From positions 62,001-126,000 of the forward strand of contig CACYVN010000004.1 in NCBI GenBank assembly GCA_902777855.1: a DNA stretch of 64,000 nt, written 5' to 3'. The notes below the pieces were generated by a model that did not search any database, was not told the DNA's origin, and saw only the letters and a program-made list of their open reading frames with translations. This document shows, in pieces, positions 38,621 to 47,538 of this stretch (its first letter is position 1; every line of letters starts with the position of its first letter). A program made the translations under genes and the position numbers. This stretch comes from an uncultured bacterium. GTDB lineage: Bacteria > Cyanobacteriota > Vampirovibrionia > Gastranaerophilales > Gastranaerophilaceae.

Positions 38621-40003
38621 CTATCCCAAATACTTTTGCAGGCTGTCCTGGTCAAAGACTTCTATACTGTTTTTGGAGTGAATGAATATCATTGATGTAA
38701 TAATTGCTTTTAGGGTATCAAAGTCCGAAAATGCCATTTTTGAGCGCAAATCATCCATGTTATTTGCTAAAAATTCCATAATAATTGTTTTGCCCTCATA
38801 AACAAGACTTGAGAAATAATCAAATGATGCTTTTGACTTTATCCCTTCAAGATATATAATATCAGGGTTCTGGAAGGTTATAAATCTTGCGGCTTTATCC
38901 ATATTAAACCCGACATTTTCATTGAATTCACACTGATTTACACCGGGAAGTTCATATTTTGCGATACTTTCAAGGGTCATAATATTTTTTGAGCCAGTTT
39001 TTGCAGCTTCCTGCAAAAGCGAATAAATAACATGAGTTTTTCCGCTCAATGCAGAACCGCAAACAAGGATTATGCCCGGTTTTTCAAGAGATTGGCGTAT
39101 TTCAGATAATTCGAATTTAGATGACACCATTTGATCTAATGCCTTAGGCGGTTTATAGATTTTTAGAAAAATTCTCTCGCCCATAATCGTCGGGAAAGTT
39201 GAAACACTTGCCATTATAACAACATCATCCACTTTGAAACAAAGTTTCCCAAGCTGTGGAACCTCAGAAACCGAAGGGTCAAGTTCTGACAGACTTTTTA
39301 ATTTTGAAACAAATGATGAAATTAAAACCGTCGGAATATGACCTTTGTTGAGCATTTCTCCCTGTTTTTTAAAGTTTACGCCCAAACCTTCGTCTTCACC
39401 TTGAAAAACGACTTCATGAATATCCTCCAAAATAGCCTGTTTTAAAATAGCACGGACAATTTTTTGGATATGATTATCACTCAAATCCTCCTTGTGAAGT
39501 TCTTCCTGCCAGTCATAACCCGATTCATAACCTGTTAAAATATTGCCGACAGTCACATCTGTTTTGTAATATTCATCAATTTTTTTTAGGATTGTTTCCT
39601 CATTTGCAAGAACAGGATCAATCTCACATTCGGCACTTTCCATAATCTTGTCTATTGCAAAAAGATTACGGGGGTCTGACATTGCAACAGTTAAAGTATC
39701 CTCAATCTTAAAAAGCGGAATAATTTTATATCTTCTTGCATCGGAATAATTTATATATTTCAGACATTTTTTATCGGGTTCATAATCATCGAGATTAACA
39801 AACGGAGTATGAAGCTTTGTTTCAAGAAATTTAATTAATTGTTCCTCTGTTAAAAAACCTGAATCAATAAGAGCCTGACCGATATTGATATTCCTTGAAT
39901 CCGCAATTTCCTGTGCCTGTTCAACAATTTCATACTGAACAAGTCCCTCTCTGACAAGGTCATATTTCAAAGTTTCAAGAGTTTTGTTAGTGATTGCAGT
40001 CAT
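38621..40003 (-). CDS. Degenerate PilB/GspE-type ATPase
   Basis: A 460-residue protein with a secretion-ATPase layout: an N-terminal MshEN/GspE-N domain (residues 1-150; IGQALIDSGFLTEEQLIKFL) and an ATPase core (170-455). The Walker A is GSALSGKT near residue 316. The Asp box (normally EDP) reads LESIAKYELPG, the Walker B region (normally DPDIIMVGEIRD) reads NPDIIYLEGIKS, and the tetracysteine zinc site of PilB is absent. It may be a regulatory paralogue or c-di-GMP sensor rather than a motor. Its start shares one base with the stop of the response regulator upstream. Confidence 0.8.
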   Translation of the reverse strand: MTAITNKTLETLKYDLVREGLVQYEIVEQAQEIADSRNINIGQALIDSGFLTEEQLIKFLETKLHTPFVNLDDYEPDKKCLKYINYSDARRYKIIPLFKIEDTLTVAMSDPRNLFAIDKIMESAECEIDPVLANEETILKKIDEYYKTDVTVGNILTGYESGYDWQEELHKEDLSDNHIQKIVRAILKQAILEDIHEVVFQGEDEGLGVNFKKQGEMLNKGHIPTVLISSFVSKLKSLSELDPSVSEVPQLGKLCFKVDDVVIMASVSTFPTIMGERIFLKIYKPPKALDQMVSSKFELSEIRQSLEKPGIILVCGSALSGKTHVIYSLLQEAAKTGSKNIMTLESIAKYELPGVNQCEFNENVGFNMDKAARFITFQNPDIIYLEGIKSKASFDYFSSLVYEGKTIIMEFLANNMDDLRSKMAFSDFDTLKAIITSMIFIHSKNSIEVFDQDSLQKYLG

Positions 40004-40380
40004 TAATTTTCATCTTCCGTTTCTAAATATTTTTGTACTGTTTTCAAAACCTCATCTAAATCAAAAGGCTTTGTAATATACTCATTTGCGCCGGTTTCCT
40101 CGCCGATAAGTTTATCTTCTTCCTGAGAACGTGCAGTTATCATTAAAATCGGAATATTTTGATATTTTTTGTCAAATTTAAGCAAACGACTGATTTTGTA
40201 GCCATTTATTCTCGGCATCATTACATCGAGAATGATTAAATCCGGAATAATTTCTCTTGCAAGATTTAATCCGTCTTCACCGTTATATGCACAGTAACAG
40301 GAATAATTACAACCCTCAAGGACAAATTTCAGACTCTCGACAATATCCTGCTCATCATCAACTATAAGAATTTTTTTCAT
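40003..40380 (-). CDS. Single-domain response regulator
   Basis: A 125-residue CheY-like receiver: KKILIVDDEQDIVES at the start, phospho-acceptor Asp in DLIILDVMMPRING near residue 52, Thr in ILMITARS and Lys in YITKPFDLDE. I use the ATG at 40380, which has AAGGG 8 bases upstream; the frame is open for 15 more codons without a ribosome-binding site. There is no output domain. Overlap with the PilB-like gene suggests it controls that ATPase, and through it a pilus or secretion machine. Confidence 0.9.
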   Translation of the reverse strand: MKKILIVDDEQDIVESLKFVLEGCNYSCYCAYNGEDGLNLAREIIPDLIILDVMMPRINGYKISRLLKFDKKYQNIPILMITARSQEEDKLIGEETGANEYITKPFDLDEVLKTVQKYLETEDEN

Positions 40381-40465
40381 ACTTCTACCCTTAAAACAAT
40401 GCCAATTTACTACAATATAACACATTTTTCATTTTAGGGAAATTTGTAACAAATGTATAAAATAA

Positions 40466-40501
40466 AAGGCGATAGGGCGTTAAGTCTATAAGGCGATAGG
40501 G
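40466..40501. repeat. Short direct repeat in intergenic DNA
   Basis: AAGGCGATAGGG occurs twice (40466-40477 and 40490-40501) in the 188 bp between the response regulator and the DUF378 gene. The rest of this gap shows no feature that I can name. Confidence 0.5.
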
Positions 40502-40568
40502 TATATAAGATTATTAATATTAGTAACTGTCTTATTACCCTCACGCATTATAGCCTTATCTGTTTGAA

Positions 40569-40778
40569 TTAATAATTTTCACGATAAAAAATATCTTTAT
40601 ATGTTGTAAGTAGAAGAATAATCCCCGAAATACCGACTATTGAATATACAATTCTTGACATAAGTGTCATTTCGCCAAAAATCAGAGCAACCAAATCAAA
40701 ATCCATTACCCCGACAAGCCCCCAGTTTATTGCACCGATTAGTACAAGTACATATGCAATTGTTCTCAAAATATTCAT
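40569..40778 (-). CDS. DUF378 membrane protein
   Basis: A 69-residue protein with two transmembrane helices (residues 5-25 and 40-60) and the DUF378 pattern IGAINWGLVGVMDFDLVALIFG. AAAGGAG lies 8 bases before the ATG. The family is widespread and uncharacterised. It is monocistronic and divergent from the yjbQ gene. Confidence 0.85.
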   Translation of the reverse strand: MNILRTIAYVLVLIGAINWGLVGVMDFDLVALIFGEMTLMSRIVYSIVGISGIILLLTTYKDIFYRENY

Positions 40779-40909
40779 TATAAAACTCCTTTCTTTTTCA
40801 TAATATTCTTTTGATAAATTAAATATTTCATCAGTCTGTTTACTTAGGTAAAATTTGCAAAAAAACTTTGTCCTTTGTAAAATAATAGAAAAGTTTTTGG
40901 GGATAAATT

Positions 40910-41326
40910 ATGACGGTTATTAATGAAAATTTTACGGTTCACACAAAAGGGAATACGGATATAATTGATATAACGCCACAGATAAGAAATGTGGTTTATA
41001 ATCATGGTTTACAGAATGCGGTAATTTATGTTTATGCGCAGGGCAGTACGGTTTCGATTACTAATATTGAGTTTGAGCCGGGACTATTGGTTGATTTCCC
41101 TGAAATTATGGATAAAATTGTACCGACAAACAGAGAATATCATCACGATGAAATGTGGCATGATGGCAACGGGTATGCTCATATCAGAGCATCCATCGTC
41201 GGTAATTCAACTTATGTGCCTTTAATTGACGGAGTTTTGCAACTTGGACAATGGCAGCAGGTTGTTTTGATTGATTTTGATAACAAAGCCAGAGCAAGAA
41301 AAGTAAATGTGCAGATAGTTTATTAA
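40910..41326 (+). CDS. yjbQ: YjbQ/UPF0047 family protein
   Basis: A 138-residue beta-rich protein of the UPF0047 family, which has weak thiamine-phosphate synthase activity in some bacteria. Family residues: the His cluster in YHHDEMWHDGNGYAHIRAS, then GNSTYVPLIDGVLQLG and WQQVVLIDFD. The length is standard. It is followed by the CorC/TlyC gene, which has its own promoter. Confidence 0.9.
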   Translation: MTVINENFTVHTKGNTDIIDITPQIRNVVYNHGLQNAVIYVYAQGSTVSITNIEFEPGLLVDFPEIMDKIVPTNREYHHDEMWHDGNGYAHIRASIVGNSTYVPLIDGVLQLGQWQQVVLIDFDNKARARKVNVQIVY

Positions 41327-41340
41327 AGAGTCTTTACCCC

Positions 41341-41369
41341 TTGCATTTTTGGATTGCGGATATTATAAT
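41341..41369 (+). promoter_or_regulatory. Promoter of the CorC/TlyC-type gene
   Basis: TTGCAT and TATAAT separated by exactly 17 bp, ending 27 bp before the ATG. This is among the best sigma-70-type matches in the window. Confidence 0.7.
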
Positions 41370-41396
41370 TAAATCTCAGAGGATTAAAGAAAAGTA

Positions 41397-42743
41397 ATGG
41401 ATGAATCAGGCATAAATACCATAGTTTTTAACTGGGTTATAGTATTTTTGTTATTGCTTGTAAATGCATTTTTTGTCGGCGCGGAATTTGCTATTGTGCG
41501 TGCCAGAAAAAACAGAATTGAACAGATGGAAAAAGACGGCAATATCGATGCAAAACTTGCCCTGAAAGCACTTGGCGATGTCAATTTCTTTATTGCAGCC
41601 GTTCAGGTTGGAGTCACAATCGCAAGTATCGGTATAGGTTGGTTTGGTTCTCCTACAATAGAAAAAATGCTGGCACCGATTTTGGAATCAATACCTGAGG
41701 TTCATGGTTATATTGCGCATATTGTTGTTGCCGTAGTAGCATTTATCTTAATTACTTTCCTGCACGTTTTAATTGGGGAACAGGTGCCAAAGTGTATTGC
41801 ACTTCAGTATCCTGAAAAGATTTCACTTTTCGTCGCAAAACCGATGGATGTGTTTATGACTATGTCAAAACCATTTGTCTGGTTACTCAATAAAACCTGT
41901 AACGGAATTTTGAGAATGTTAAGGATACCTGTTAATCCATCATTAAAAACTGTTCACACCATTGACGATTTGGATATGTACGTTGAAAACAGTTATGACG
42001 AGGGCGTTTTAAACGAAACCGAAAAAGATATGTTCCACAACGTGTTACAGTTTTCCGATTTAACGGCACATGAAGTTATGACTCCGAGAACAGATATGGT
42101 TTGTGTTTCAATAGATACTCCGCTTGATGAGTTAAACAGTATAGCAACCGAAAATCAGTACACAAGATACCCCGTTTACAGCGAGGATATTGACCATATT
42201 ACAGGTTTTGTACATGTAAAAGATTTATTTATGCTTTCTTTGAAAAGTGAAACTTGCCCTATAGAAAAAATTCAGCGTAAAATTCCGCTTGTACCTGAAA
42301 CAATAACGCTTGACAAACTGGTTATTCTGTTTAAAAAGCAGCGTGCACAGATGGCAATTGTTGTTGATGAATTTGGCGGAACTTCAGGGCTTATCACCTT
42401 AGAAGATGTTTTGGAAGAAATTTTTGGGGATGTACAAGACGAATTTGATATTGATGAAGAAAAAGATATAAAAGAAATCAGACCGCAGGTATTTGAAGTT
42501 ACAGGTACAATGCGCCTTGATGAACTTGCCAAATTCTTTGATATTCCGGAAGAAGATCTGGAAGTCGAAGATGTTGATACCGTCGCAGGACTTGTTGTAA
42601 AAGAGCTTGAGCGAATTGCAAAAGTCGGCGACAGAGTGAATTACGGCAATTTCACATTTACCGTTTCAGAAATTGACGGGGCAAGAATTATCAAAATTTT
42701 GCTTGTAAAAAATAAGGAAACAAAAGAAAATTCAGAAAATTAA
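41397..42743 (+). CDS. CorC/TlyC (HlyC) family CNNM-CBS transport protein
   Basis: A 448-residue membrane protein. Residues 1-190 form the CNNM/DUF21 transmembrane domain (AFFVGAEFAIVRARKNRIEQM; GEQVPKCIALQYPEKIS), about 205-330 a CBS-domain pair (VMTPRTDMVCVSIDTPLDEL; VVDEFGGTSGLITLEDVLEE), and 350-435 the CorC_HlyC domain. The family exports magnesium or other divalent ions, with CBS domains sensing nucleotides; the old hemolysin label is misleading. It is monocistronic with its own promoter. Confidence 0.92.
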   Translation: MDESGINTIVFNWVIVFLLLLVNAFFVGAEFAIVRARKNRIEQMEKDGNIDAKLALKALGDVNFFIAAVQVGVTIASIGIGWFGSPTIEKMLAPILESIPEVHGYIAHIVVAVVAFILITFLHVLIGEQVPKCIALQYPEKISLFVAKPMDVFMTMSKPFVWLLNKTCNGILRMLRIPVNPSLKTVHTIDDLDMYVENSYDEGVLNETEKDMFHNVLQFSDLTAHEVMTPRTDMVCVSIDTPLDELNSIATENQYTRYPVYSEDIDHITGFVHVKDLFMLSLKSETCPIEKIQRKIPLVPETITLDKLVILFKKQRAQMAIVVDEFGGTSGLITLEDVLEEIFGDVQDEFDIDEEKDIKEIRPQVFEVTGTMRLDELAKFFDIPEEDLEVEDVDTVAGLVVKELERIAKVGDRVNYGNFTFTVSEIDGARIIKILLVKNKETKENSEN

Positions 42744-42794
42744 ACTACGTCATTTTGAGGACAAAGCCCGAAGAATTTCCTTCTACTTCTATTT

Positions 42795-44294
42795 CTATTT
42801 CTTTTTCTTCTTCTTATTCTTATGACCAACATCATTTTCATCACACTCAAGTGATTTAACCAAATGTTCAACAAGATCAGCATCGTGATAGTGAATTGCG
42901 TGGTCTGATTTGTGATGAATATCAACCAAATGATAATGCATAGCCATTTCAACCTGAATCAACGCAATATTGTAATTATAAACACTCGCAATATAACTGT
43001 CTAAAGCCCTTATATAATCTTTTCTCGCATCCTGCAAAGCAACATAATTTAAAATATCTGAACGGTATTTTTTCTCTACTATCTCAAGATTCTTTAAGGA
43101 TTGTTCAACTTCTGTTTTTGCAGTCGGAACCTGCTTTTTAGCTCTTTCGACATTATTAAATGCCCTTAAAAGTTCATATTGCAAATCTTTTTTAAATAAA
43201 TTAATTTCATTATCTGCAATATGTAACTGCGCATCTGCACCTTTTATTGAATGTTTTAATTCCATAAGATTAACATTTGTCATAAGATTTACACCGACAG
43301 TCAAACTGTTGTTATTGGTAAAATTCGTATGATTTAAACCATAGCCGACATCGGCAGTCAAATCAGGCAAATATGTACGTCTGACATATTTTAATGATTC
43401 TTCCATCGCATTTTTTGTATTTATCAAAACCTGCAAATCCGGACTGGCTTTATAAGCAATATCGAGTGCATCACTCATTTTGAACGGATAAACATACGGT
43501 TCAAAGGGTTTATCTTCAACATGTTGTTTTGTTCCGTATGCAAAATCATCATTATATGTAAATGTCAGAGTGTTTTCTATTTCATATTGTGGTTGAAAAT
43601 CAATATACATAGCATTGCTCAAGTCATATTTTGCATTATTATATGTGTTTTCCGCCTCAATATATTTGATTTTTGCTTCACTTAAATTAAGTTCCGCCGT
43701 TGCAATATCCGGTTCTGTCTTGGTTTTTGCGACTTCAAGAAATTTTCCATTAATGTCCACATTGTTTTTTGCCACATTTAAAAGTGCTTTCGCCCTCAAA
43801 AGATTATAATATTTTGCCTTTATGTCAAACAAAGTGTAACAAAGACTGTCCATAAACTCATACTCAGCGGCAATTTTATTAAATTCTTCCATTTTAATAA
43901 ATGCGGTTGTCTTGCCAAAATTGTATATCAACTGACTCAAACCCACACTAACCTGAGGTAAATCTCTGTATCTTTTATCGTAATAAATCCCATCAGAATT
44001 GCGCTGATAATTAAATCCGACACCCGCACCTATGGTCGGAAAATATTGAGATTTTGCAATGCCTAAATTACTCTTTGCAATATCTAATTCGTATTTCTTG
44101 CGTTTAATTTTCGGACTGTTTTTAAAAGCCAAAGAAACACAGTCTATTATACTCAAAACCGTACCGTTTTTAATTTCTACTGCAGGTTTTAAAAATAATT
44201 CTTCCTCGTCGTGCTCATGTATTGCATTAACGCTGTTTCCGGCTAATAAACATGCTATTACCAGTGCCGAACATAATACCTTCTTTATGTTCAT
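42795..44294 (-). CDS. TolC-family outer-membrane channel with His-rich ends
   Basis: A 499-residue outer-membrane efflux protein. A signal peptide (residues 1-24, ending NSVNA) is followed by the two OEP repeats (about 45-250 and 275-455; LGIAKSQYFPTIGAGVGFNY and SLKYVRRTYLPDLTADVGYG). The mature N terminus starts HEHDEEE, and the last ~50 residues carry nine His (MHYH, DIHH, IHYH) and end in a Lys run. Such His clusters suggest metal binding, so metal efflux is plausible. No RND pump or membrane-fusion gene is adjacent, so partner pumps must lie elsewhere. Confidence 0.88.
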   Translation of the reverse strand: MNIKKVLCSALVIACLLAGNSVNAIHEHDEEELFLKPAVEIKNGTVLSIIDCVSLAFKNSPKIKRKKYELDIAKSNLGIAKSQYFPTIGAGVGFNYQRNSDGIYYDKRYRDLPQVSVGLSQLIYNFGKTTAFIKMEEFNKIAAEYEFMDSLCYTLFDIKAKYYNLLRAKALLNVAKNNVDINGKFLEVAKTKTEPDIATAELNLSEAKIKYIEAENTYNNAKYDLSNAMYIDFQPQYEIENTLTFTYNDDFAYGTKQHVEDKPFEPYVYPFKMSDALDIAYKASPDLQVLINTKNAMEESLKYVRRTYLPDLTADVGYGLNHTNFTNNNSLTVGVNLMTNVNLMELKHSIKGADAQLHIADNEINLFKKDLQYELLRAFNNVERAKKQVPTAKTEVEQSLKNLEIVEKKYRSDILNYVALQDARKDYIRALDSYIASVYNYNIALIQVEMAMHYHLVDIHHKSDHAIHYHDADLVEHLVKSLECDENDVGHKNKKKKKK

Positions 44295-44366
44295 ATATTA
44301 ATTATATCATGACTGTCAAGTGGTATGGTTAATGTTAATGCCAATGCTCGAACATTATGTTCTTAT

Positions 44367-46964
44367 TTAATGATTAAATACTATTTCGTCTTTATCTAAA
44401 TCAATTTTGATATTATCACCTTTGACAAATTCCTGGGCAAGAATCTTTTTAGAAAGCGGATTTTCAACAAGCTGGCGAATTACTCTTTTTAACGGTCTTG
44501 CACCATAAACAGGATTGAATCCCTGAGTGGCCAAAAATTCTTTTGCTTCTTCAGTAATTTCAAATGATAATTCCTGATCTTTTAATAGCTTTCTTAAATA
44601 ATCCATCTGGATATCAACAATTGCACTCAATTGCTGCAAGTTCAGCGCTTTAAAGAATATAGTTTCGTCAATTCTGTTCAAAAATTCAGGTTTAAATCTC
44701 TGGCGCAAAACTTCCAAAACCTGCTCTTTTGTATCGTTAAATTTTTCAGGCGAAACCATTGAGTTAAGAGTATTCTCAAGAATAATATCACTCCCGATAT
44801 TACTTGTCATAATAATCAGTGTATTTTTAAAATCAATCGTTCTGCCTTTTGAATCCGTCAAACGTCCGTCATCAAAGATTTGGAGCATAATATTAAACAC
44901 ATCCGGGTGAGCTTTTTCAATTTCATCAAAAAGTACGACCGAATATGGTTTGCGTCTTACTGCTTCGGTTAATTGCCCGCCTTCTTCGTAGCCTACATAT
45001 CCCGGAGGCGCACCTACCAATCGAGCAACATTATGTTTTTCCATATATTCAGACATATCAATACGAATCAGAGCATCTTCATCGTTGAACATAAATTCTG
45101 CCAAAGATTTTGCAAGTTCTGTTTTGCCAACACCTGTCGGCCCTAAGAATAAAAATGTTCCTATCGGACGTTTCGGGTCTTTCAAACCGGAGCGGGCACG
45201 ACGGATGGCATCAGATACCGTATCAACCGCTTCATCTTGCCCTACAAGGCGTTTGTGCAAAACATCTTCCATATGCAGAAGTTTTTCCATTTCTGATTCA
45301 ACAAGTTTTGTAACGGGGATTCCTGTCCATTTTGAAACGACTTCATCAATGTCTGATGCTTCTACTTCTTCTTTAAGGAGTTTATTTTCAACTCTTTCCT
45401 TGTTTTCGTAAGCATTCAATTGCTTTTGTAATTCAAGCAGCTTACCGTATTTTAGTTCTGCTGCTTTTTGTAAATCCATATTACGTTCTGCTTCTTCGAT
45501 TTGATTATTAACCTGATTTATTTGGTCTTTAATATCTGTTTCGGAGGTTATAGAAGATTTTTCTTTTTCCCACTGAGATTGCAGAACATCTATTTTGCTT
45601 TGCAAATCAGCGACTTTTTTATTTATATCTTCAATTTTTGCCCTTGATTCATCACTGTCTTCTTTTTTTAGTGCTTCACGTTCGATTACCAGTTGCATTT
45701 TTTGACGGGTCATAGCATCAATTTCTTCCGGCATAGAATCAATTTGAATACGCAAAGAACTTGCGGCTTCATCTATTAAATCGATTGCTTTATCAGGCAA
45801 AAATCTGTCTGTAATGTATCGGTCAGAAAGTTTTGCGGCTTCAACAATTGCACTGTCTAAAATTCTGATGCCGTGGTGAACTTCATATTTTTCTTTTAAG
45901 CCTCTTAAAATACTTATGGTATCTTCAACAGACGGTTCATCAACCATCACGGGCTGAAAACGTCTTTCAAGAGCAGGGTCTTTTTCAATATATTTACGGT
46001 ACTCGTTGATGGTTGTTGCACCGATAGTTCTTAATACCCCACGAGCAAGCATTGGTTTTAAAAGATTTCCTGCGTCCATTGAACCTTCCGTTGCGCCTGC
46101 GCCAACAACGGTGTGAAGTTCGTCTATAAACATGACAATCTCACCGTTTGAATCTTCAACTTCTTTTAAAACTGCTTTTAATCGTTCTTCAAATTCTCCT
46201 CTGTATTTTGCACCTGCAACCAGTGCACCTAAATCCAAGGAAATCAGTTTGACATCTTTAAGGCTTTCAGGAACATCCCCGCGAACAATTCTTTGTGCTA
46301 AACCTTCAATTATAGCGGTTTTACCAACCCCAGGTTCGCCTATTAATACAGGGTTATTTTTTGTTCTTCGGTTTAAAACCTGCATAATTCTGCGCACTTC
46401 TTCATCTCTGCCGATAACGGGATCTAACTTGCCTTTGCGTGCCATTTCCGTTAAATCGGTTGAATATTTTTCAAGTGCTTTCATATTTTCTTCTGCATTT
46501 TTACTGTCCACTTTTTTATTACCTCTTATTTTTTTCATCGCATTTAATATTTTTGATGAGTTTACTCCAAAATTTTCAAGTAAAGTTTTGATATTTGAGT
46601 TTTCAAGATTCGCCATTGCAAGTAAAATTGCTTCAATTCCGACAAACTTATCTTTAATTTTTTCGCTTTCAGCTATGGCAAGCTCTAACAGTCTGCCTGT
46701 GTCGGTTGACATATAAATTCCCTGCGGATTTACGGGACTTGAAAGTTTGGGCAGACTCTCAACCTTTTCGACAACTTTATTTATAAAATTCTGATTCAGC
46801 AATTTTAATTCAGTAAGATAATCTTTTATTATTCCGTTATCTTTAATCATTGCAAGCATAATGTGCTCCGGTTCAATTTGAGAGTTTTTATGCGCACTCA
46901 TCAGGTTGCTTGCCGAAGATAAAATTTCCTGCGAATAATTCGTAAACTTGTCAAAATCTAACAT
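44367..46964 (-). CDS. clpB: ClpB disaggregase
   Basis: An 865-residue Hsp100 that resolubilises aggregates with DnaK/DnaJ. It has an N-terminal repeat domain (residues 1-145), NBD1 with Walker [10 protein letters not shown] near 210, a coiled-coil middle domain (about 400-525), NBD2 with Walker [10 protein letters not shown] near 610, and Walker [16 protein letters not shown] start at the ATG at 46964 ([12 protein letters not shown]) because GGAG lies 9 bases before it. The frame is also open five codons further. Confidence 0.95.
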   Translation of the reverse strand: MLDFDKFTNYSQEILSSASNLMSAHKNSQIEPEHIMLAMIKDNGIIKDYLTELKLLNQNFINKVVEKVESLPKLSSPVNPQGIYMSTDTGRLLELAIAESEKIKDKFVGIEAILLAMANLENSNIKTLLENFGVNSSKILNAMKKIRGNKKVDSKNAEENMKALEKYSTDLTEMARKGKLDPVIGRDEEVRRIMQVLNRRTKNNPVLIGEPGVGKTAIIEGLAQRIVRGDVPESLKDVKLISLDLGALVAGAKYRGEFEERLKAVLKEVEDSNGEIVMFIDELHTVVGAGATEGSMDAGNLLKPMLARGVLRTIGATTINEYRKYIEKDPALERRFQPVMVDEPSVEDTISILRGLKEKYEVHHGIRILDSAIVEAAKLSDRYITDRFLPDKAIDLIDEAASSLRIQIDSMPEEIDAMTRQKMQLVIEREALKKEDSDESRAKIEDINKKVADLQSKIDVLQSQWEKEKSSITSETDIKDQINQVNNQIEEAERNMDLQKAAELKYGKLLELQKQLNAYENKERVENKLLKEEVEASDIDEVVSKWTGIPVTKLVESEMEKLLHMEDVLHKRLVGQDEAVDTVSDAIRRARSGLKDPKRPIGTFLFLGPTGVGKTELAKSLAEFMFNDEDALIRIDMSEYMEKHNVARLVGAPPGYVGYEEGGQLTEAVRRKPYSVVLFDEIEKAHPDVFNIMLQIFDDGRLTDSKGRTIDFKNTLIIMTSNIGSDIILENTLNSMVSPEKFNDTKEQVLEVLRQRFKPEFLNRIDETIFFKALNLQQLSAIVDIQMDYLRKLLKDQELSFEITEEAKEFLATQGFNPVYGARPLKRVIRQLVENPLSKKILAQEFVKGDNIKIDLDKDEIVFNH

Positions 46965-46990
46965 ATTACTAAACTCCATTTATTGTTCCG

Positions 46991-47056
46991 TTCCGAATTT
47001 ATTTCGGAATCTCCTTTCTATATGAATTATTGGAGATCCTGAAACAAGTTCAGGAT
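46991..47056. repeat. Two dispersed short palindromes upstream of clpB
   Basis: TTCCGAATTTATTTCGGAA (46991-47009) and ATCCTGAAACAAGTTCAGGAT, a 21-bp unit at 47036-47056, followed by GACAACTT. Both belong to the short hairpin family seen at 8764, 27398 and 50657. They lie in the clpB leader or promoter region. Confidence 0.65.
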
Positions 47057-47139
47057 GACAACTTACATTATCAGTTTAATGCTATTTTTTGAAAAGTCAT
47101 AGAAAATTAACTTTTATTTAATAATTTTACACACAAAAA

Positions 47140-47160
47140 GCGGTCTGAATTTCAGACCGC
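47140..47160 (-). terminator. Intrinsic terminator of the 70-aa gene
   Basis: GCGGTCTGAA and TTCAGACCGC form a 10-bp stem followed on the minus strand by CTTTTTGTGTG-type T-rich sequence, 28 bp after the stop of the gene at 47188. Confidence 0.8.
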
Positions 47161-47187
47161 CTTAAATCTTTTTCATAACATTTTCTC

Positions 47188-47400
47188 TTACAGTATAAAT
47201 CCTTCTAAACCGTGTGTGTCAAAGATTTCAATAAACTTATCTACCGTGCAGTTTACTTCATTACCTGATTCATCAATAATTTGGATGACATTATCAAATG
47301 CACTTTGTTCAACATCTGAAGCCTTTGATACGAACATTACTTCGCCACATTCCGTTAATTCATCTTTTAATAATCCGTCTTGAGTAAATTTTAAATCCAT
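47188..47400 (-). CDS. Small acidic protein (70 aa)
   Basis: A 70-residue acidic protein (MDLKFTQDGLLKDELTECGE ... HGLEGFIL). It looks like a small alpha/beta domain with no membrane segment. A ribosome-binding site (GAGGTG) lies 6 bases before the ATG and it has its own terminator, which supports a real monocistronic gene. No family recognised. Confidence 0.65.
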   Translation of the reverse strand: MDLKFTQDGLLKDELTECGEVMFVSKASDVEQSAFDNVIQIIDESGNEVNCTVDKFIEIFDTHGLEGFIL

Positions 47401-47493
47401 TAGAGCACCTCATAAATTGTCGTATTATATTTGACGGAATTTTTATACAAAAACTTTAGGAATTTTAAAACTTTAGTTACAATTATTTACAAA

Positions 47494-47521
47494 AAAAGAC
47501 AGGTTGTTAAACCTGTCTTTT
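47494..47521 (-). terminator. gltX intrinsic terminator
   Basis: AAAAGACAGGTT, a GTTA loop and AACCTGTCTTTT give a 12-bp stem with A/T runs on both sides, 18 bp after the gltX stop. Confidence 0.88.
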
Positions 47522-47538
47522 TATTTATTTTTTATTTT

